Shown here: positions 36,576 through 45,827 of the stretch, in pieces
How positions within the stretch are numbered: the first letter of the stretch is position 1
How the letters are laid out: each line of letters opens with the position of its first letter
Assembly (NCBI GenBank): GCA_000237975.1
Contig: CP003179.1
Coordinates: forward strand, 3,254,270 to 3,318,269
DNA length: 64,000 nucleotides
Reading direction: 5' to 3'
Origin: Sulfobacillus acidophilus DSM 10332
GTDB lineage: Bacteria; Bacillota; Sulfobacillia; Sulfobacillales; Sulfobacillaceae
Program-made: the position numbers and the translations under genes
Notes under the pieces: generated by a model
Seen by the model: only the letters and a program-made list of their open reading frames with translations
The model's database searches: none
Told to the model about the DNA's origin: nothing

Positions 36576-38477
36576 TTATTTCCGGTTGAGCAAGGATCCC
36601 GCATATTGCAATAAGGCCCCGGCACAATGGGGACAATACCCCTCTTCTTCCAGCTGCCGGGTCACGGCGGCAATTTTTACCCGTTGTTGCTCATCCGGGG
36701 TTTTGGTACTGGTGGTTGTTCGCACCAACGCGCGAACATCCGAAAACAGCTTGCGTTCGATACCTTCCGCCAATAACGGGTGGTCATTCCACCGAAACGG
36801 CTGCCCCTTGCGGGCGGCGGCCCCGGCTTTAATGAGGAGTTCTTCCCGAAAACTCTTGGCGGCCCCCGCCGAGACCCCCATCTGTTCTTCAATCGTGCGA
36901 AGAAACTCGACGTCCGGATCCCGCAATTCGCCGGTAATCGGGTCCGGCAACCGCGTTTTGGCAATATCCGCCTCCGCGTGATCCATGTAGGCGACAAACA
37001 AGGTTTGGGCCGATTCGTCAAACGCATGGACAAACGCTTTCATGACGACTTTTTGCACCGTTTTGTCGTATTCGCCGCGGACTAGGTGAATCAACTCGAG
37101 AAACCGCTTTTGAGCTTCCGGCCCATGAATGCTGAGCAACCGCCCCGATTCCGCAAATGATTTGGCTGCCTGCAAATAATCCAAGGGATTGACACAAGGC
37201 ACCCCTGTCTTCCCCATGGCATGCACCAAAATGTTCATGGCGTCCCGCGGCGACAACCCCACCATCCCTTCTCGCGGATCTTCCCGCCGGAGCTCGTCCA
37301 ATTGATGATCCTTGAAGTCTTGAATCGCTTCCCCGTTATAGAGCTTCGCCTTGTCCAAAAGCGTCAGATGGGCCTTATCTTTCGGCTCGGACAGCCGCGT
37401 AAGAACGGTCAACCAAGCGGCAACCGACAACGTATCGGGGGCCAGGTGGGTATGCCCTAACGAGCCGTCTTCGAGCATTTTGCGGTAGATTTTTTCTTCG
37501 TCGGCTATCCGTAACGTATAAGGAACAGTGACGACATAGACGCGGTTTTTCATCGCTTCATTTTCCGGATTGGCGATGAATTTTTCGTACTCATGGAGAT
37601 TGGAATGGGCAATAATCGCCTCATCCGCATAGATGAGAGCAAAGCGACCGGTTTTAATATTTTGCTCCTGCGCCAGGGTGAGCAAGAGGGCCATAAAATC
37701 TTTCGGCTGCTTTAACCACTCCTGTTCCTCCATAAGCCCCCGATTGGCGACGTTAAATTCTCCGTCGAACCGAAAGGCCCGGGGATCGGACTCGCTGCCG
37801 TATTCCGCGATCTTGGAAAAATCCAGAGACCCGGTTAATAAGGCCGTATCCAAGTCCTTGGGGTCGCCCGGCGTAAAGGTGCCGATGCCGACCCGGTCCC
37901 GTTCGCTGAACACGATGCGCTCCACTTCAAAGGCTTCCACATTTTCTCCCGATTCCCGCCACCGCCATTGGCAGACCGGGCACAGTTCGCCTTCAATGAC
38001 CACCCCCAGTTCCCGCCGGAATTCTTCCCGGAGGGCCTGGGGAATCAGATGCAAGGGCTCTTCATGCATCGGACAGCCGACGATGCCGTACACTGCCCCC
38101 TCGTCGGTGCGGGTGTAGGCTTCCAATCCCCGTTTCAGCAACACCAAAAACGTCGATTTGCCGGTGCCGGGCGGACCGATTAACAGCAGCACCCGCTTGC
38201 GGACATCCAGGCGCCGGGCCGCCGCTTCGAAATACTCCATGATATGGCGAATTTGCGGCGCCAAACCGAATAACTGCCCGTCAAAAAAGGGGTATTCCCG
38301 ACCCTCCCGCGTCTCTCGAATGCCGGCCGCTTGAATCATCGCGTTAATCCGGGCATGGCTCAACTGGGCCACTTGTGGACGCTCACGAACAATCGCCAAA
38401 TACTCTGCAAAACTTCCTCGCCATGTCAGACGCGCACTCTCCCTTTGATGTGCGACCAACCGTTCCATGAGGTCCAT
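36576..38477 (-). CDS. prkA: PrkA-type serine protein kinase
   Basis: A 633-residue protein with the AAA+-like PrkA domain: Walker A LLIGPPGTGKSTF near residue 100, and IGTFTPGDPKDLD and FALIYADEAIIAHSN as family blocks. The C-terminal kinase-like region ends with a CPHC zinc-ribbon half. Length is normal for PrkA. In Bacillus this protein works in sporulation and in enterobacteria (YeaG) in stress responses, together with YhbH/YeaH. It is the third gene of a leftward set with yhbH and spoVR, 12 bases after spoVR. Confidence 0.95.
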   Translation of the reverse strand: MDLMERLVAHQRESARLTWRGSFAEYLAIVRERPQVAQLSHARINAMIQAAGIRETREGREYPFFDGQLFGLAPQIRHIMEYFEAAARRLDVRKRVLLLIGPPGTGKSTFLVLLKRGLEAYTRTDEGAVYGIVGCPMHEEPLHLIPQALREEFRRELGVVIEGELCPVCQWRWRESGENVEAFEVERIVFSERDRVGIGTFTPGDPKDLDTALLTGSLDFSKIAEYGSESDPRAFRFDGEFNVANRGLMEEQEWLKQPKDFMALLLTLAQEQNIKTGRFALIYADEAIIAHSNLHEYEKFIANPENEAMKNRVYVVTVPYTLRIADEEKIYRKMLEDGSLGHTHLAPDTLSVAAWLTVLTRLSEPKDKAHLTLLDKAKLYNGEAIQDFKDHQLDELRREDPREGMVGLSPRDAMNILVHAMGKTGVPCVNPLDYLQAAKSFAESGRLLSIHGPEAQKRFLELIHLVRGEYDKTVQKVVMKAFVHAFDESAQTLFVAYMDHAEADIAKTRLPDPITGELRDPDVEFLRTIEEQMGVSAGAAKSFREELLIKAGAAARKGQPFRWNDHPLLAEGIERKLFSDVRALVRTTTSTKTPDEQQRVKIAAVTRQLEEEGYCPHCAGALLQYAGSLLNRK

Positions 38478-38489
38478 GTTGTTCCCCTC

Positions 38490-39791
38490 CTATGCCGAAT
38501 ATTGGGCATCGTCGTCATAGAGAACGACCGGATGTCCCCAAAGCCGCCGAATCCCCTCTAATGTCAATTGCGCCCATTCCCGATCCAAGGGATGGCCGTC
38601 ATCCGTGTGCGACAGCATTAACCGGTCGTCGGCATCCACCGTTTCCACGACAATTTCGGGCGGCCGTTCCCCTAGCCAATTGGCCAACCGGTTCCGTAAC
38701 AAGTCAGGATCCATCTTTTGGCGCTCGGCCGCATAGATCGCTTGCGGCCCCTGCGGTGTCATCAGAAAGCCGTCCGTCCACCGGTATTCAAATAAGTCGA
38801 GAGCTTGCATCCACTCCGGCGTAAGATAGTTGCGCACCACACTCGCGTCGGTTTCTTCCAGCAAAACGGCCCGAGCCGACAAGAGGCCCCGTTCGGCCAC
38901 CAACAATTGAATCAACCGCCACCCGAACCAATAGGGATTGACGCCTAAGGGATGAGGCCACGCCACCTCCGCATGAATCCGGGCCGCTTCGATTTGCTCT
39001 CCCGGCGGCAACTCCACCTCGGCCAATAACCGCTGGTGGCAATAGGTCGCCCACCCTTCATGAATCATTTTGATTTGCCGTCGAGGACGGTAATACAACC
39101 CTTCCTGACGGACCACCTCCAGGACGTCCCGCTCCCATTCCGCCAGCACGGGTGAAAAGCGGGCGATAAAGCCGAGCAAATCCGCCGTCGGCAGTCGATA
39201 ACGGGTAGAGGGCGCCGGGCGCCCGCTTTCTCCGCTTGGCCATAAGTCGTGATAAGGCCAATCCGCTGACGTCGACCCGGCGGGCGGCGTCCAGCCGGAT
39301 TCGTCCGCCACCTGGGCTTGAATGGCCAAGGCGTCGTCCAAAACCGTCTCGAGACGCTCCGGACCATATTGCTGTCGGTAGTAATCAAACCGCTCGGCGG
39401 CACTGGCGAGCGTCTGATGAAATTGCTTGGGCTGATCTTTGGCCAATACATGATGGCGAAACAAATCGGCATGCCCGAGACAGTGGGCGACCACCAATTT
39501 TTGCGCCGCTAAGGTATTTGACTCCAATAAATAGGCGACCGGCGGTTCCGTATCAATGATCATTTCGTATAAACGGCCGGCGCCCGATTCAAATTGTTGT
39601 TTCATCCGCCAAAAGTCGCGTCCATACGTCCAATGGCTAAAATGCCCCGGCATACCGTAACTGGCCATTTCATAAATCGCGTCAGCCGGTACGATTTCAA
39701 AATCAATCGGCTGCGGCGTGATCCCCCAGTCGGCCATCGCCGCATAAACGTCCGGCAAAAACCGATTTAACGCGTCTTCAAGCCGACTCAT
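38490..39791 (-). CDS. spoVR: SpoVR family protein (spore cortex)
   Basis: A 433-residue SpoVR-like protein, linked in Bacillus to spore cortex formation. Family features are FEIVPADAIYEMASYGMPGHFSHWTYGRDFWRMK-like blocks, LESNTLAAQKLVVAHCLGHADLF, and IHEGWATYCHQRLL. The ATG at 39791 begins the conserved part and lies within the end of yhbH (14-base overlap), so the two are coupled. Upstream residues in the longer frame are the shadow of yhbH. Confidence 0.94.
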   Translation of the reverse strand: MSRLEDALNRFLPDVYAAMADWGITPQPIDFEIVPADAIYEMASYGMPGHFSHWTYGRDFWRMKQQFESGAGRLYEMIIDTEPPVAYLLESNTLAAQKLVVAHCLGHADLFRHHVLAKDQPKQFHQTLASAAERFDYYRQQYGPERLETVLDDALAIQAQVADESGWTPPAGSTSADWPYHDLWPSGESGRPAPSTRYRLPTADLLGFIARFSPVLAEWERDVLEVVRQEGLYYRPRRQIKMIHEGWATYCHQRLLAEVELPPGEQIEAARIHAEVAWPHPLGVNPYWFGWRLIQLLVAERGLLSARAVLLEETDASVVRNYLTPEWMQALDLFEYRWTDGFLMTPQGPQAIYAAERQKMDPDLLRNRLANWLGERPPEIVVETVDADDRLMLSHTDDGHPLDREWAQLTLEGIRRLWGHPVVLYDDDAQYSA

Positions 39792-40935
39792 GAGGTTCAC
39801 CTCCCCCGCTCTCCCCAGGACTCGCCAATAAGGCCCGAATGACATCCGGCACGTCCTCCCGCCGCTCGAGTCGAACCGCCCGAAACGGCGGAGAAGGTAA
39901 TGCCGCAATGTCCCGAAAGAGCGCCCCCCGTCGAAGCCCCGCCAATTCCACCAAACCGAACCACCGGACCAATGACATCATTTCGAGAGCGGTCTCCCTA
40001 GCCGGATCATTCGGTAAAATCTCCCCGTCCGTTAAGTGAAAGACATAGTTGTTGCTCATTGAAGGCGGACTAAACTGTTCAATATGCTGCCGAATGGCTT
40101 GGTAGGCAGGGGCCACTAACGTGCCGCCCCCTTCACTTAATTGGAAAAAGAGTTGTTCGGATTCGAGCCGGGTCGCTTCGGTATCGTGCACCCACCATTC
40201 GAGGCGCACATCGGGATATTGTTGGCGAAGCCAAGCAATCACCCAAAATAACACGGCTTTGGACAAAAACTTTCGTTCTTCGCCCATGGAACCCGAAACA
40301 TCCCGCAAACAATAGACCGTGGCCCGCGTCGCGACCTGTTCGCGGGTTCTCGAGCTTCGAAACCGTAAATCATCCGGCAGAAACGATAAAGGCTGGTGCG
40401 AGGCTTGACTACGTAATAGAGCACGTTTCAGCGTGTGGCGTTTGTCGAGAGTACTGAGCGGCCCGTGTTCCCGGCGGTCCGTCCACTCGTCACGAGGCTG
40501 AACGGCGTCCGGGGGAGCAACCGGCCGCAAGCGCGGCAATTGAAGATCTTCCAACATGAGGGCGATCAGGGCGTCGCGATCCACGTCAATTTCAATCGTG
40601 TGTTCTCCGGGCGCACTGCCGGGAGGGCCTGCTCCTCCACCCCGTCCGCTCCCCTGCCGGGGAACCCGGGCCACAATGTCTCCCGCTCGACCCGGTTTTT
40701 GCCCGATGCCGTCCGGCGGCCGTACAGGGGGGGCGGGACGAAATCGGGGTAACTCGAGAATTTTGAGCGGCACACGAACTTTAGGAGGCCCGTTTTCTAA
40801 CGGGAGATCTTGGACAATATGCGGCAATTGTTGACGAAGAGCATCCTTCAGCTTGTCCAAATGGCGTGCTTGATCAAGCGATCCTTTGCGGTTGAGATCC
40901 CATGGCGCATGGTAAATGTGTCCTATTTGATCCAA
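39778..40935 (-). CDS. yhbH: YhbH/YeaH family (DUF444) VWA-domain protein
   Basis: A 385-residue protein. The N-terminal part is basic and Gly/Pro-rich (about 50-110). The C-terminal half is a von Willebrand A-like domain with a MIDAS-type motif, CLRDVSGSMGE near 213, and WWVHDTEATRLESEQLFF and SEGGGTLVAPAYQ blocks of DUF444. The start is TTG with GAGGAGG at 8 bases. It is the first of yhbH-spoVR-prkA, a set that usually works together in sporulation and nutrient stress. Confidence 0.93.
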   Translation of the reverse strand: MDQIGHIYHAPWDLNRKGSLDQARHLDKLKDALRQQLPHIVQDLPLENGPPKVRVPLKILELPRFRPAPPVRPPDGIGQKPGRAGDIVARVPRQGSGRGGGAGPPGSAPGEHTIEIDVDRDALIALMLEDLQLPRLRPVAPPDAVQPRDEWTDRREHGPLSTLDKRHTLKRALLRSQASHQPLSFLPDDLRFRSSRTREQVATRATVYCLRDVSGSMGEERKFLSKAVLFWVIAWLRQQYPDVRLEWWVHDTEATRLESEQLFFQLSEGGGTLVAPAYQAIRQHIEQFSPPSMSNNYVFHLTDGEILPNDPARETALEMMSLVRWFGLVELAGLRRGALFRDIAALPSPPFRAVRLERREDVPDVIRALLASPGESGGGEPHESA

Positions 40936-41014
40936 GGCCGTCGCCTCCTCGGGAAAACGCCTACGACCGACCGAGTCCGACTATTGCGCCAAATCATTTT
41001 TCTATTTGCTATTT

Positions 41015-41062
41015 CTGGTGTGTCCTAGTATAGCACACCCGGTCATGATCGTGTATACTTTA
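41015..41062 (-). promoter_or_regulatory. Candidate promoter of yhbH with inverted repeat
   Basis: Read leftwards, an extended -10 element TGCTATACT occurs about 90 bases before yhbH. It is embedded in a 6-base inverted repeat (GGTGTG, CACACC) spanning about 41018-41040. A second TATACT lies on the plus strand at 41054, about 40 bases before the small gene at 41097. No good -35 box is visible for either. A sporulation sigma factor could be involved, but the sequence does not decide it. Confidence 0.35.
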
Positions 41063-41096
41063 TTGACAGAAAATTTTTTCCTTGGGGGTGCGCCGG

Positions 41097-41258
41097 ATGC
41101 GTCAGCGTCCACACTTTCGGCCGGTGCAGTGGTGGCTTCCCATCGGATTGATTGAACGGCTGAAACGTTACCAACACGCGAAACAATTTGATTCGTTAAC
41201 CGAAGCGGCCCGAGAACTATTGGAACAGTCCCTCGACCGGGAAGGGATCGATCCCTAA
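41097..41258 (+). CDS. Small ribbon-helix-helix-like protein
   Basis: A 53-residue protein, MRQRPHFRPVQWWLPIG followed by LIERLKRYQHAKQFDSLTEA and ARELLEQSLDREGIDP. One strand, a helix, a short turn with S-x-T-E-A-A, and a second helix is the plan of CopG/MetJ-type ribbon-helix-helix DNA-binding proteins. The GGGGGTG ribosome site is about 6 bases before the ATG. Its TAA (41256-41258) overlaps the stop of the convergent dehydrogenase gene. It could regulate the divergent yhbH operon. Confidence 0.65.
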   Translation: MRQRPHFRPVQWWLPIGLIERLKRYQHAKQFDSLTEAARELLEQSLDREGIDP

Positions 41259-42226
41259 TCCGACCAGACCTCGGGATTTAAACATTGTGGAGGTTTCAGT
41301 CCCTGTATGGCCCAGACGATATTGCGAGCCGCCATGACGGCCATTTGCTCGCGAGTTTCCCGTGTGGCCGATCCGATATGAGGAGTGGCCAGCACCCGTG
41401 GATGGACGACCAGGGGATGGTCTGGCGATACCGGCTCGTGTTCAAAAACATCCAAGGCGGCGCCAGCCACCCTTCCCCGGTTGAGTGCCTCCAACAAGGC
41501 GGCTTCGTCAATCAACGCCCCACGGGCCGTATTAATGAGAAAAGCGCCAGGTTTCATGTCAAATAGCCATTGTCGGTTAACCATATGCCGCGTATCCGGC
41601 GTGAGCGGGGCATGAAGACTTACGATATCCGCCCGGGCCAAGAATTCGTCCCGCGCCATCCGTTTGATGCCGATCCCGTCGTCGGGTCGGGCCCGGTCAC
41701 TGGCCAAAGCGATAACCGGCATGTGAAAACCCCGGGCGCGCTCGGCCACCGCCCGCCCAATCCGTCCGAGGCCGACAATCCCCAGCACTTTTCCATGGAC
41801 CTCCGTGCCTAAGAATCCGTCCGGCCGCCATCCGTCCCAGGCCCCCTGCCGCAAGGCCTGATGGGACGACAAAACCCCTCGTAAAAGCGCCAGTAAAAGC
41901 GCCCAGGTTAAATCGGCCGTCGCTTCCGTGAGTACGTCGGGGGTGTTGGTGACCGCAATCTTCCGACGGGTCGCCGCCTTGACGTCGATATTGTCATAAC
42001 CGACCGCCATGTTGGCGACAATCCGAAGACGGGGCGCCGAAGCCAAGAGTGTGTCGTCAATGGGATCCGTCAACATACTTAAGAGAGCGTCGGCGGTCCG
42101 CACCCACTCGCGCAATACCGCCGGCGAAATAGATCGGTCCTCCTCCCAAAGCTTGACCGTTCCGACAGACTCGAGCTCTTTTAAGGCAACCGGCGCGATT
42201 TTTCGGGTAACCACAATGTCAGCCAT
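41255..42226 (-). CDS. D-2-hydroxyacid dehydrogenase (glyoxylate/hydroxypyruvate reductase type)
   Basis: A 323-residue NAD(P)-dependent enzyme. The nucleotide-binding motif is LGIVGLGRIGRAVAERA (about 148-164). Catalytic Arg is in INTARGALIDE, Glu in DVFEHEPV, and His in LATPHIGSAT, all in place. The conserved ANMAVGYDNIDV block is also present. The start is the ATG at 42226 (MADIVVTRKI). It probably reduces glyoxylate or hydroxypyruvate. Confidence 0.93.
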   Translation of the reverse strand: MADIVVTRKIAPVALKELESVGTVKLWEEDRSISPAVLREWVRTADALLSMLTDPIDDTLLASAPRLRIVANMAVGYDNIDVKAATRRKIAVTNTPDVLTEATADLTWALLLALLRGVLSSHQALRQGAWDGWRPDGFLGTEVHGKVLGIVGLGRIGRAVAERARGFHMPVIALASDRARPDDGIGIKRMARDEFLARADIVSLHAPLTPDTRHMVNRQWLFDMKPGAFLINTARGALIDEAALLEALNRGRVAGAALDVFEHEPVSPDHPLVVHPRVLATPHIGSATRETREQMAVMAARNIVWAIQGLKPPQCLNPEVWSD

Positions 42227-42401
42227 TCGTGCTCGTCCTTTTATCGGGATGAATTGTGGCCCATTGTAGTCCGAGGCGTTCGGGTCGGTCAAGCCGATAC
42301 CCGCCATTAGTAAATACCATAGGGCCTTGACAAAATTGCCGTTCCCGGAGAGACACGTTCCGTTACAATATTCTATGAGCGTTTTAAAGGGGAGGATGAC
42401 G

Positions 42402-42782
42402 GTGACTTTTGACGAGCGGCGGGAATATTATACGGATCCCCGTGTGCTATTGGCCAACGAGCGCAGTTTACTCAGTTGGTTTCGATTGGGGACGTATTTG
42501 CTGGGTTTGGCCTTTTTGTTGGCCAAATTGGCGATTGTCGATCGCTTTATGGGGCTTCGCTATCATGATGTTCTGGCGCCCATGATTCACGCCGGGCATC
42601 GGCTGGCGCTTGTGCTGACGCTCACCGTCCTCGCCATGGAAACGGCCGCCTTAATCCGCTATGTCGCCAACCAACGGCGATGGCACCGGGCGGAGGACGG
42701 CCGGGGATTTCATATTCCGGCGTTTTTCGAAGCGATTATCGTCGCCATCTGGCTAATCGGCGTACTCTATTGGGCCGGTTAG
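42402..42782 (+). CDS. DUF202 (YidH-like) membrane protein, first of pair
   Basis: A 126-residue protein with three membrane segments. The DUF202 signature is YTDPRVLLANERSLLSWFRLG near the N-terminus. The GTG at 42402 is preferred: a GGGGAGG site lies 6 bases before it, whereas the in-frame ATG at 42396 directly abuts that site. The 3' neighbour is a second DUF202 protein 20 bases on. Function of the family is unknown; the two may form a heteromer. Confidence 0.82.
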   Translation: MTFDERREYYTDPRVLLANERSLLSWFRLGTYLLGLAFLLAKLAIVDRFMGLRYHDVLAPMIHAGHRLALVLTLTVLAMETAALIRYVANQRRWHRAEDGRGFHIPAFFEAIIVAIWLIGVLYWAG

Positions 42783-42802
42783 CGGCAAAGGAGTTGTAAC
42801 TC

Positions 42803-43195
42803 GTGCAACAACGGCAGTCTCAACCGGAAAAAGTCGCGCAATATACCGACCCGCGGATTCTGCAAGCCAATGAACGCACGCTGTTGGCGTGGATTCGAAC
42901 CGGTATTGCCTTGATTACGTTCGGTTTTGTGATCACCAAGTTTAGCTTTCTGGAATACCTGGTGTCTCCGCAATACCGCGGATATCTCCCCCACCATATC
43001 CGAATCGGGCCCTATTTAGGCGGCGCATTGTCATTTTTCGCGGTGGCTGTCCAATTATTGGCTCTCATCCGCTACCGGAAAATCTTCCAGGGCTTCTTCC
43101 AGGGGGAGAACCGGATTACCGCCTCCATGCCGACCGTGCTAGCCGTCGTGATGCTCGTTTTTAGCGCCCTCATCGCCGTCTATCTGGCCCTTTAA
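42803..43195 (+). CDS. DUF202 (YidH-like) membrane protein, second of pair
   Basis: A 130-residue protein with three membrane segments and the DUF202 motif [21 protein letters not shown]. It shares with its neighbour the pattern YTDPR-x-L-x-ANER-x-LL-x-W-x-R, so the pair arose by duplication or from an old heterodimer. The start is GTG after AAAGGAG. The stop TAA shares bases with the stop of the convergent acyl-CoA ligase gene. Confidence 0.85.
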   Translation: MQQRQSQPEKVAQYTDPRILQANERTLLAWIRTGIALITFGFVITKFSFLEYLVSPQYRGYLPHHIRIGPYLGGALSFFAVAVQLLALIRYRKIFQGFFQGENRITASMPTVLAVVMLVFSALIAVYLAL

Positions 43196-44760
43196 GCCTC
43201 ATCGGCTGTCGGATGATCCCAGACTTGCCGTAATTCCCGTTTGAGGATTTTACCGCTCGGATTTTTCGGCAAGGCTGTCATAAACCGAACCTGTTTAGGC
43301 ACCTTATAGCCCGCTAACCGGTCCCGGCAAAATCGTATCAACTCGTCGTCCGTTACCGTCATTCCCGGTCGGGTCACCACGACCGCCGCCACCGCCTCGA
43401 TCCAATAAGCGTCGGGAATGCCGATCACCGCCACTTCCGACACGGCGGGATGTTGGTACATCACTTCTTCCACTTCTCGACTCGAAACGTTTTCGCCCCC
43501 GGTTTTAATCATGTCCTTTTTGCGATCGACGACGGTCAAATACCCGTCGGTATCCATTACCCCTAAGTCGCCGCTATGAAACCAGCCGAACTGAAAGGCT
43601 TCCGCCGTTTTTTCCGGATCCCGGTAATAGCCTTGCATGGCATGGGGGGTCCGGTGACAAATTTCTCCTACGACACCGGGCGGTACCGCCCGACCGTCTT
43701 CATCCAATATCCGGGTTTCGACATTTAACGCCGGTTTCCCCGCCGAGCCCAATTTCCGTAATTGATCCTCCGGTTTCAACACCGTGGCCAGCGGCGCGAC
43801 TTCGGTCTGACCATAGAAATTCCAAAATCGGGTGTGCGGCAACCGCCGCGCCAATTCCACCAAAACCTCGCGCGGCATGATGGCCGCACCGTAATGACCT
43901 TTGGTTAACGTGGATAAATCCGTATGATCGAATAACGGTGACCGCAACAAGTTAATCCACACGGTCGGAGGTGCGAAAAATTCCGTCACCCGTTCGCGCG
44001 CGATGAGCGGCAACACGATATCGGGACGCGGTTGGTCCACAATCACATGAGTGGCTCCCAGATAGGTGTAGGGACCCAAAAATACATGTTGCTGGGCGCT
44101 ATGATAGAACGGAAGGGCGTGCAGCACCACGTCGTCGGCCGTGAATCCCCCGTCAATGATCGTGCTGACATACTCCGATATCAAATTGGCATGGGTTAAC
44201 ATCACGCCTTTCGGGCGGGATTCGGTACCGGAAGTATATAAAATTTGGGCCAGCGCCTGACTGTCTACCAGGCTTGGTTGAAAATCCTTAACCGAACGCA
44301 CCACCGCCGACAGCGGTTGCCACCGATTGTCCGCCGGTTGGCCGGTATCGTCCATCACATAACGTGCCACCGGCGTCGAGCCGACGGCGTCGTCCACCAC
44401 CCCCAAAAACTCCCGACCGGCAAAGACGCTCGATACCCCGGCATGGGAAAAAATGTAGCGCATTTCCTCCGCCGTCAGCATAAAATTCACCGGGACCGCC
44501 ACCACATTAATGGCCGCCAAAGCAAAAATTAAAGAGGCATAGTCGAGCGAATTCCGGGAGACAATCGCCGCCCGTTCTCCGCTGGTCACACCCCGTTCAC
44601 GAAGCCCCTCCGCCATCCCTTCGACCTGTTCAGCCCACCTCTGGTAAGTCCAGCGCGTGTCACCGGCAATCACGGCTAATTTGCCGGGATCGCGCACCGC
44701 TGATCGATGCAGCAACTGATAAAGCGTCTGTTGATGAATGAAATCGGCTACCTCCGGCAA
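43192..44760 (-). CDS. Acyl-CoA synthetase (fatty-acid-CoA ligase)
   Basis: A 522-residue ANL-superfamily enzyme activating a carboxylic acid via acyl-adenylate. Motifs: [20 protein letters not shown] (P-loop A3), [15 protein letters not shown] (A5), [24 protein letters not shown] (A7-A8) and [13 protein letters not shown] with the A10 Lys. The TTG at 44760 is chosen because AGGAGG lies 7 bases upstream; the longer frame with an earlier ATG has no ribosome site. The chain-length preference is unknown. Confidence 0.93.
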   Translation of the reverse strand: MPEVADFIHQQTLYQLLHRSAVRDPGKLAVIAGDTRWTYQRWAEQVEGMAEGLRERGVTSGERAAIVSRNSLDYASLIFALAAINVVAVPVNFMLTAEEMRYIFSHAGVSSVFAGREFLGVVDDAVGSTPVARYVMDDTGQPADNRWQPLSAVVRSVKDFQPSLVDSQALAQILYTSGTESRPKGVMLTHANLISEYVSTIIDGGFTADDVVLHALPFYHSAQQHVFLGPYTYLGATHVIVDQPRPDIVLPLIARERVTEFFAPPTVWINLLRSPLFDHTDLSTLTKGHYGAAIMPREVLVELARRLPHTRFWNFYGQTEVAPLATVLKPEDQLRKLGSAGKPALNVETRILDEDGRAVPPGVVGEICHRTPHAMQGYYRDPEKTAEAFQFGWFHSGDLGVMDTDGYLTVVDRKKDMIKTGGENVSSREVEEVMYQHPAVSEVAVIGIPDAYWIEAVAAVVVTRPGMTVTDDELIRFCRDRLAGYKVPKQVRFMTALPKNPSGKILKRELRQVWDHPTADEA

Positions 44761-44903
44761 TCTGAAGCCTCCTTTTTTGAAAGATTTGATGATTTTCGGC
44801 ATCTTTACGGTAGTATAGCACGAGATGCTGGGCAATGCCTCGACTGTTTCGATTCATGCTATGATAGAGAGAATGACCCTAAATTCAAAGTGAGGACGAT
44901 AGT

Positions 44904-45827
44904 GTGCAGCCGAGTCAAGCCGATCGCGACCCCCCGGTTCCCCGAACCCGCCCATCTTCCATTGTCTGGCTTGTTCTCATGAATCTCATTTGGGCGATTG
45001 GATACCCGATGACGACGGTCGCCCTGCATGAAGGGATGCCGCCCAGCCTTTTGGCCGTTGTCCGCCTCGTCGGTGCGTTTCTCATGTTATGGCCTCAACT
45101 GCGAGGACTGCATCATTTATCCGGAAAACTCTGGGGATTTTCCGCCGCCATGGGCGTCACCGGGTTTACGTTGCCCATGTGGCTGCAAATTCGTGGTATC
45201 GGCGGAACGGACGCCGCCATCGGGGCGATATCCGTTGCCTTGGAACCCTTACTGACGGTGCTGTTGGCCGCCCAAATCACCGGCCAACGGGTTCATCGCG
45301 GCCAACAGGTGGCGCTGGGCCTGGCCATTTTGGGCAGTTGGATTTTAACCGGCGCTCCCCGCCCCGGCCACCTGACGCACATAAGCGCCGATCTCGCCCT
45401 GATTTTGGCCGTTATTTGCTATGCCATATACAATATTTATTCCCCCCGGTTAACCCAAGCGATCGCGGTAGGCCCTGCAGCCGCATTAAGTTACGGGTTT
45501 GGCGCGATGGGGGCCGTCGGCCTCTGGATCGTGGGCGGAGCACCGGTCCCCGCGCACGTGACACCGGCCCTTTTAACCTCGGTCGGGTTTCTGACCGTTT
45601 TCGGCACCGGCATCGCCTACTGGCTCTGGCTTTTGGTGGTTAGCCGGGAATCGATGACCCTTTCGGCCCTTTTTCTGTTTATCCAACCCCTTCTCGGCGC
45701 CTTCTTATCGGTATTCCTGGGCCAAACGCGCTTAAGCCTGTCCCTCGTCATCGGCGGGCTACTGGTGTTGGGAGCCATGTTCATCGGCCAAGATGCGCCT
45801 CTCTCGTCCCGTCCGACATCGGACTAA
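44904..45827 (+). CDS. EamA/DMT family transporter
   Basis: A 307-residue membrane protein with ten predicted membrane segments in two EamA repeats (about 20-145 and 160-300). The first repeat has LIWAIGYPMTTVALHEGMPPSLLAVVRL and the second ends with FIQPLLGAFLSVFLGQTRLSLSLVIGG, both typical. Such proteins move amino acids, nucleotides or other metabolites. The GTG start follows a GTGAGG site. Its last 47 bases overlap the convergent glycosyltransferase gene. Confidence 0.9.
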   Translation: MQPSQADRDPPVPRTRPSSIVWLVLMNLIWAIGYPMTTVALHEGMPPSLLAVVRLVGAFLMLWPQLRGLHHLSGKLWGFSAAMGVTGFTLPMWLQIRGIGGTDAAIGAISVALEPLLTVLLAAQITGQRVHRGQQVALGLAILGSWILTGAPRPGHLTHISADLALILAVICYAIYNIYSPRLTQAIAVGPAAALSYGFGAMGAVGLWIVGGAPVPAHVTPALLTSVGFLTVFGTGIAYWLWLLVVSRESMTLSALFLFIQPLLGAFLSVFLGQTRLSLSLVIGGLLVLGAMFIGQDAPLSSRPTSD

